Made by a program: the position numbers and the translations under genes
DNA from: Fasciola hepatica
Lineage: Eukaryota; Platyhelminthes; Trematoda; Plagiorchiida; Fasciolidae
NCBI GenBank assembly: GCA_948099385.1
Contig: CANUEZ040000014.1
Span: 2,170,001 to 2,234,000, forward strand
Length of the DNA: 64,000 bases
Reading direction: 5' to 3'
The notes under the pieces: generated by a model
Told to the model about the DNA's origin: nothing
Database searches by the model: none
Seen by the model: the letters and a program-made list of their open reading frames with translations, nothing else
Shown here: piece after piece, positions 57,980-64,000 of the stretch
Layout: each line of letters starts with the position of its first letter
Numbering within the stretch: position 1 is the first letter of the stretch

Positions 57980-58042
57980 TGCGAATTGGATGTGTTAAAT
58001 CAAACGGCACCACAAATCAATATCTTGGAAAACAAACTGCTG
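57980..58042 (+). CDS. SH3BP5: SH3BP5 orthologue, coding exon 2
   Basis: It is 21 codons between acceptor CATCTAG (ending 57979) and donor CTG|GTATGT, both in phase 0. It encodes C-E-L-D-V-L-N-Q-T-A-P-Q-I-N-I-L-E-N-K-L-L. This corresponds to the start of the family's coiled-coil domain, where vertebrate proteins read ELEKLNQ followed by an INR.E.EL-type stretch. Intron 1 (57936-57979) is only 44 nt. The match of an otherwise closed region to the family, with both splice sites in place, is strong evidence for the exon. Confidence 0.85.
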
Positions 58043-58085
58043 GTATGTCTTTTTCGTTCCTCCACCTCTACCACAATGTCATCAG

Positions 58086-58367
58086 GTTGCTAGGATAAAC
58101 TATCAAGAAACTCTTACGGAAAACACTAAGAAACTCGAAGCTCTGAGCAGCCGATTGGGTAAATGCGTACAACGAGCTAGACCCTACTACGAAATGTGCG
58201 GGGCTCAAGCAGAGAGACTCGTGCAGATACAAAGAGCCACCAAGCGTTACACAAATGTTGTTGCTGCGTTAAGTACCGCACGTGCCGAACTCGCTAAATT
58301 GGAAGCGACCATTGGTGGTTGTAAAGATACCGACTCGCTAGAGAAGATGAACCAGGCCATACTGCGT
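58086..58367 (+). CDS. SH3BP5: SH3BP5 orthologue, coding exon 3
   Basis: It is 94 codons from acceptor ATCAG (ending 58085) to donor CGT|GTAAGT. It encodes VARINYQETLTENTKKLEAL, then LGKCVQRARPYYEM.. (matching the family's KLG..VE.ARPYYEARR block) and QIQRATKRYTNVVAALSTAR, ending KMNQAILR. SH3BP5 forms a V-shaped pair of long coiled coils that acts as a guanine-nucleotide exchange factor for Rab11. Vertebrate SH3BP5 (Sab) also binds JNK at mitochondria. Intron 2 (58043-58085) is 43 nt. An alternative acceptor at GCTAG (58093) would remove VAR but break phase. Confidence 0.9.
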
Positions 58368-61300
58368 GTAAGTGTCTCTTCTACCATGTTTCATTTTTTT
58401 ATTCAAGTTCTTCGTTGATACAGTCGTTCGTTTCTGTCATGATTTCATGTGTACCTGTTATCAACAGCAAACCGTTTTTTCCGATTGCCTTCATCATTCC
58501 CTCCAAGTATTTTTTATGTTAATCTCGATTGTTCTATGGTTTTGATCTGCATGTATCTACTTCCGATTGTCCATTCTGGACAGAGCAGAGCTGTATGCTA
58601 CGGGGCTTGTTCCCAGGTCGGGGGTAGAGGAACGGCCGCACCGGCAGTTAACCGTAAATAAAGTGGACTCACCAGATAAGCGGTCTTGGACGATCAGCGG
58701 CAGTTCTTGAGGATGTGGTGTAACTTTCGCCTGGCTAGCGTTCTCCACTTTCAGACACCATATCAATCTGCTGATAACACTGTGACGTGCCGAGTGTGTC
58801 CCACCACCGAAGAAAGTCACAGCTCCGTGTCGTGTTCCATTTACCCTATAGGGTTTTCTAGAAGAGGATGATGAACGGTACAGTTGGCTATCGGCTCACC
58901 TGGATCAAGGCCGCTGTCTTGCAGGACGCGCTTGGCTGCTCGAAGGCAGGAGGTGCATCCTCGAGTAAAAAGGCCTATCTCTGGACTGGGTGACTAAGTA
59001 GTACAACACCGCACAACGCAAAGGACCCCGCAAGACATCACGCATATAAAGAGTGACGGTTATACTCTATTGTATTTCCTAATCCCTATTTTTGTAACTT
59101 TTGTTGTTGCGTTGGCCCTGTGCTCGATATATATGTATATATTTCCGGCATAATCTATAGTCTTCGAGCGCTCTCAATTGTCAGTCAACGAAACTGCATC
59201 TTTTCCCGTTACTTTTCCGAGGTTTTCCCGTATATGTGTACACTAACATAAACTCTGTCTCATTTGCCTTCGAGTTGTGCGCCTGGTGTTTGTCTGTAAC
59301 CTGTATGTTTGTTCTGATTACGCGATCATGTGCGGCCACGTATCGGCCATATCGCTATTGATCGTTTATCTCATGTCGATAATCACACGTCTGTATATGG
59401 AGATTCCTTGATGTTTGTTTAGTAAATGTTGTCTGTGCATTTGCGTTCCGGCCGATTGACGTGACGATAGTTCGGCCCAGTTAGCATCTACCTTTTCGCC
59501 TTCGACTGCTCATCATTTTTCTCCATCGTTCATCCACTTGTAACGGATTTCCGTTCACACCAGACGGGTTGTCCTTTTTGACTTCGGAAGCGTGAAATGC
59601 ATCTTCTCTTCTGTTATTCCACATCTCTTTATTTTCAGAAAATAATAAGGTTTAGGTAGTATCTGGGCACAGCATAAGTCTGTGAAAAATCACCCAGGTA
59701 CACCTCCCGTCCCACTCTCCATGTGAATACACGGCGGACAGATTTGCTCTGTGTGCTAGTAAATTTTCTGCCTCCGAATAACTTCATAGTCCTTAAAATC
59801 GTACTTCCGATTTCAGATTCACCATCTCTAAGGCGTAAAGAGTTACTTTTTGGTACTAATGTTTTACTACACCTAATAAAATTAAAATAGTATATTTATT
59901 CCTCAAACAGCCAAAGTACGGTCGTTATCTGTACCTCTGTCACGGTTAAAATGATGATACTGAAGTCAGTACTCCAACGTGGTATTATTCAATGTCCGGG
60001 ACAGCTTCAGTGTATGCTGTCTGGTATCAAGGATGGGAATATAAAAAGCCCTCGTGAGATCAGTTACTGACGGAGAAAAAACTTGCACAATGGACCCGTC
60101 ACTGGATTTTACAGGGTGCGGTTCTGATTTGCTCATCGACGCTGCAGCGAGGTTCACAGGTTGATGACGCCGAAAGCTCGGTTGGTTTCCTGAGGCGCAC
60201 ATTGGTAGATGTTTACGTTTTTTAAGTGTCGCGTTAGAAGACGATGTCTACTGTAATGGATTTATTAACAAACAGCAACGCGGAATTCCTCTATGTCTAA
60301 TCTGAGAGTCAGTATGCGTCTGTCGCTGACAGATAATGAGGTCTGTCGGAAAACGAGCGTGCTCATTTCTCCATTAAAGTGCATCCTCGATGTAAATTGA
60401 TTAAAATAAGATCCACCAATTTTCATTGTTATTAAAGGGCTGTCTGTGTACATTACGTGTTTTGACTTCGGCGCTGTATCAAAGTAACTTCAGTACTAAG
60501 GACGAAGACCAGCAACCGGGAAGAGGGTGTCTAGTGACCTCCATGATGGATGATTTCCGCTTTCTGAGGCAGTTGATCGCAGCCACTGGAAATGGTCCCA
60601 TCACCAACCACCTAAATCTTTCTCTGGCTAACTGTCACCAGCCAGTCTTATAAGGTGATTTTGTTAGGTTGTAATTCTCAGTGTTAGTGATTAGTGTGAG
60701 AGTAAATCCGTCACCAATGTAATTGTGTTTTATTTTAGTGTGACATCGCAATTTTTCTTCTTTTTTGTCCTAATTTTACGACACTCATCCACCACCAACC
60801 ACTTTGTTTCCCCCTCTTAAGAACATTTCTTTCCTGATCTACTACAGAAGACTAGTAAGTACTACGAATGCGTCGTCAAATCATTGCTCATCAAGACCAC
60901 CTCTTCTAACTGATTAATTTGTTTGGTGCATATCCTTAATCACTGTTTGTGAACAGCCCGCGGTGATTGATCACGACTGTCTTAGCCGCTTTCAGCTCAC
61001 ATATTGGACCGGTGATATTAACCTTATCGTGGTTAGGAACACGAGATCAGGTGCTTTTTAATGAATCATCAATGTCCTTCCTAAACTAGGACCACGCACG
61101 TCTAATTGAGAAGTCAGGGGTGACTCATTTACTCGACTCGTAGCTGAAAACGCTTACAAATCAGAACTGCCATGCATGATGGTGGTCCGCAAGTTCAATC
61201 ACTAAGTTGTGTCCAGACCGGTGTACGCCATATCCAATGGGTGGACATCCATAAACTTGTTTATTGTCAGTCTGAATTGGTTGCACTCAGAGCTGCAGTG

Positions 61301-61465
61301 CTTTTGCTCCCGATGTTGGATTTCTAACGAAGCAGGCAATTAGCGCTACTGTAGAGTCAAATAAGAACACGACTTGATTAGGCTAATTTAAACCCTTCAG
61401 AAATCATTGTCTTTCATGATCATCCTTCCCGGAGATATTTTCATGTCTATTATTTTCATCGATAG
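58368..61465 (+). other. SH3BP5: SH3BP5 intron 3 (about 3.1 kb)
   Basis: It runs from GTAAGT at 58368 to the acceptor CGATAG at 61465. Apart from the dispersed repeat R2 copy at 58855-58985 I found no gene or recognisable mobile-element domain inside. Short frames at 58449-58661, 58557-58820, 59966-60202 and 60426-60653 have no motifs. An undetected small exon is unlikely, because exon 3 and exon 4 join smoothly in the family alignment. Confidence 0.75.
58855..58985 (+). repeat. Dispersed repeat R2, copy 2 (within SH3BP5 intron 3)
   Basis: It shares block order and sequence with 49895-50060, including GATGAACGGTACAG, CGGCTCACCTGG, TCTTGCAGGACG and AGGTGCATCCTCGAG followed by TAAAAAGGC. The limits are approximate. 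No coding or tRNA-like signal was found. Confidence 0.55.
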
Positions 61466-61596
61466 ATAAATGTGACCAAAAAAGAAGTGACAGAAAGCTA
61501 CAACGCACACCAGCAGCTGTTGAAAACGTACAATACGGGAGAACAGGCTCTGCGTCGCATGGAACGACGCAACAAGTCAGATATTATCAAATCAAG
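61466..61596 (+). CDS. SH3BP5: SH3BP5 orthologue, coding exon 4
   Basis: It is 131 nt from acceptor CGATAG (ending 61465) to donor AAG|GTCAGT, ending in phase 2. It encodes INVTKKEVTESYNAHQQLL, a TYNTGEQALRRMERR block and KSDIIKS, plus two bases of the next codon. This matches the second helix of the family coiled coil (VMEAEQTKTRSELVH.. through LKRAINKSKPYF). The join to exon 3 (KMNQAILR-INVTKKEV) parallels the family's EMLNHATQRVMEAE segment without gap. The following exon, expected to start PYFE or similar, was not found before 64000. Confidence 0.88.
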
Positions 61597-62189
61597 GTCA
61601 GTCTATGTTCTTTTGGCTAACTGTCCTTTGGAATCAGACTGTGAATTTATAAAATGTTCTTTGTATGATAGTAGTTGTCTTCCGCGTCAAACCACAATCA
61701 CCACTGTCGTCGTCGGCCGGTCACCATCCGCATATGAAGTCAGTGATCCATCTAGTGACGTCTTCGGTACCGTGTCCTGTGTAACTGACCTTACAGAGTT
61801 AGTTCAATGGTGTTTTTTCTTATGACGACAGACCATATAAATTCGGCGATCCCATTTAAGTTCTCAGGAAGGTAATGTTGAAACTGGCGGACGTAGGTGT
61901 TTAGGAAATGAACTGGTCAGTTTTGAAAGCCGACATTTTCGTCTGTTTCATTATTCACAGTGATTCATAAGACAGTTCAACCCTGTATAGTCCCTTTACT
62001 CGGATTTGATGTGGACAAATTTTCGGTACCGCTCCACTATCCAAACATGCGGCTTTTGTGGACAGTAGTCCCATTTGCTAAGTAGTGTGGGTCAAAAATT
62101 GGTTTATCAGTTGATGCTAATAACTGGGAAGTTGTATTACCATTTTTCTTGTTTTCACGTCGTCAGGTGATTACTGTTTAAAAGCGCAC

Positions 62190-62640
62190 GAACGACACAC
62201 TAAGGTCATCAGTCTTGGAACATCGATATCCTCTCAACTTTGTGGGAATATGTTGGAGTGACCGTATCAGAGATAATGTTTGGTGCATGATTTAGGACAC
62301 ACGCAACAAGTCATTAGATCAAACAATGAAACCTAACGGGCTATCGTAGTTGAGTGCATGTGTTGTGTGTGCTCCCGGTTTTCAATACTTACCAGGGCGG
62401 GTGATGGTTAGACACTGCCTAAAGGCCAATCTGTGACGTGGAAGAAAGACACGGAAATCACGCTCAATTTCTTTGATCATGCAGGAGTGAGGTCCAAGAG
62501 ATCCACAACCTTTGTTTTGAGAGATACTGGGGGATATGGATGCGTGTTGCGACCAGCAAGGTTCTTGTATTCGTACACTTTCTTCATCTGTTTTCTATTG
62601 TTAGCGTTAGCTCTTTCCCTAATATTTTATTTCTTTTAGC
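62190..62640 (+). mobile_element. RTE-type element RTE-E, C-terminal fragment
   Basis: Shifted plus frames give L-E-H-R-Y-P-L-N-F-V-G-I-C-W-S-D-R-I-R-D-N near 62217-62280 (matching the LEHRYLRSFARIWWENRVSN region of RTE-A). A T-R-N-K-S-L-D-Q-T block and a GPRDP...LGDM tail near 62490-62550 follow (RTE-A has GPRDPPTQWLDTLGDM). It is heavily decayed, 5'-truncated and probably intronic in SH3BP5. Confidence 0.65.
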
Positions 62641-63077
62641 CTTTTGCTTTGGAAGTATGATTCTTGCTGAAAGTGAGTAATCAGAACCGCTGCACCTAGT
62701 GCAAATTTAATTATTGTTCACACAAGGCTGAACGATTGAGCACCTCGAATAAATAGAGGTTTTTACTCGCCTTGTCTACGACGTAGAAGGAGCCCACTAG
62801 GAAAGTCAAAGGCGAAGGATAACATCGATACATTCAGTTGGAACGTGGATGTTTATTTATTTTTTCCGTGCCCCCGTAGCGGTGTTCGCCTTTTCGGAAT
62901 AATTCAAAACTGCCGTGCCCAATGGCAGTTAAAATACAATATTGACTGGCTAATGAATGGTCATTTTCAATGATTAACTTGACTGCTAGAAATCGAAACT
63001 GTTTGTCGTTGGTGCGGAGTGATATTCCTCTGTGCTAGCATCTTATCAACTCTTTCACAATATGAATCGATCTAATG

Positions 63078-63079
<2 letters not shown>

Positions 63080-63152
<73 letters not shown>
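63080..63152. repeat. (TA)n microsatellite
   Basis: A continuous TA run of about 72 bp, similar in length to the one at 57469-57539. Nothing else is associated with it. Confidence 0.95.
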
Positions 63153-63154
<2 letters not shown>

Positions 63155-64000
63155 AGCCTCGTTGTTCTTTGGGTTGGCAGTGGCTTACCCACAAAGAACT
63201 GATGGTAATCACAGTTATGATTCCATAGCCTTGGTCTGGTCACATAATCAACCGTGTTGTCCAGTATTCAGTGGGAGACCTTAGCTAGCCAAACGATTAT
63301 TAGATCGACTCATATTGTAAGAGAGAGCCGTGTATAGAAGCACTTCTTTTCACGTGTAGCTGTAAGTCATCTATAAAAAAAATGTGTAGCAGGTCTAAAG
63401 AATAAGCAGTGTACTGACGGCAGCATGAGAAATTACGTGTGGAACTGTTATCCGTATTCAACCGAGCATAAGAATTTTGTGAAATATTTTTATTCTGTCA
63501 AAAATCCGGATGAAGCAGATTGAATTGCACCGATTGTCAACTGAATGGCAGCTGCCGCTGAACGACCGACAAACTAAGCTATCCATTGAAATCGTCAGTG
63601 GGTTCTTATTCGGTTGCTTTCCGAGTCAGCGGTTGGATTACTTCGTAGATGAATGCATGTAGTGTGATGGGCCCTTAAGGTTTGAGTAAAAGGTGATATC
63701 AGAGCAATTTTTTCCATCCAAAGTGAAATCGCAATACTCATCACGCTACATTATTTAACCGGTACCAGAAAAATATGTGAACATCAGTGTCTACAATATC
63801 CTGCAAAAAGATGAAATGGATGCTAGGGGATTCTTTGCTAATTTATGTGAATCACACCAGGAACGTTTCCAGGATTTCTCTATTTTGTTGCATCACAATG
63901 GACTATTCGAAATTGCAGGCTACGTGATTGCCTCCTATTGCTCTGAACCGTTGTGCAATTGAGAAGCTTTTCCTTTTTCTGGGCACGGCGCTCAATAATC

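Larger units (their letters stand above)
61597..64000 (+). other. SH3BP5 intron 4 (start) or beyond; no further exon found
   Basis: I scanned all three plus frames for a continuation with a P-Y-[FY]-E-like start and coiled-coil character and found none. The stretch holds an RTE fragment (62190-62640), a TA repeat (63080-63152) and an orphan 61-codon frame at 63777-63962 without family match. The rest of the gene should lie to the right of the window. Confidence 0.6.

Noticed and set aside
63777..63962. 61-codon open frame considered as the next SH3BP5 exon
   Set aside because: The translation lacks the P-Y-F-E/Y-Y start and coiled-coil pattern expected after exon 4, and no acceptor gives the needed phase-2 junction with family similarity.

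Overview
This is eukaryotic nuclear DNA, most likely from a parasitic flatworm and probably a trematode (fluke). Three things point there. The retroelements match families that crowd trematode genomes: RTE-type endonuclease/reverse-transcriptase elements, CR1-like elements with ORF1 plus ORF2, Jockey-like elements, BEL/Pao and Ty3/gypsy. The one clear cellular gene has two tiny introns (44 and 43 nt) at its 5' end followed by a long one, as is common in flukes. There are no bacterial-style operons. The base composition looks mid-range by eye, unlike the AT-rich schistosomes, so a fluke outside that group is my guess; this is inference.

Layout. 1-4.5 kb: a decayed Ty3/gypsy piece (minus) and a CR1-like 3' end. 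4.5-7.7 kb: no gene, but a near-perfect palindrome of about 125 bp. 7.7-11.2 kb: a dispersed repeat and two opposed non-LTR fragments. 11.2-13.6 kb: nothing identified. 13.6-17.8 kb: a 5'-truncated BEL/Pao element interrupted by a solo LTR with an exact 5-bp target duplication. 17.8-19.3 kb: a 57-bp tandem repeat, the second copy of the dispersed repeat and an RT tail. 19.3-22.2 kb: a near full-length decayed CR1-like element. 22.2-30.0 kb: a second CR1-like element split by a complete BEL/Pao element with two 377-bp LTRs. 30.0-40.0 kb: a truncated CR1-B copy (plus), then another CR1-A remnant split by a nearly intact CR1-B copy (minus; intact ORF1, one premature stop in ORF2). 40.4-54.3 kb: several RTE copies mixed with CR1 and Jockey-like fragments. 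54.5-57.3 kb: a Jockey-like element split by a tRNA-derived SINE. 57.9-64 kb: the first four coding exons of an SH3BP5 (Sab / Rab11 exchange factor) orthologue, plus strand, running off the right end.

How it fits together: the window is a TE-rich intergenic block ending in the 5' half of one host gene. At least four nested insertions can be read directly (solo LTR in BEL-2, BEL-1 in CR1-A, CR1-B in CR1-A, SINE in Jockey-like), giving a relative insertion order. I found no convincing new multi-gene system. The best leads are the palindrome, the young but coding-dead BEL element, the tRNA-SINE and the SH3BP5 gene. Boundaries of decayed elements are by-eye estimates unless an exact repeat or target duplication defines them.
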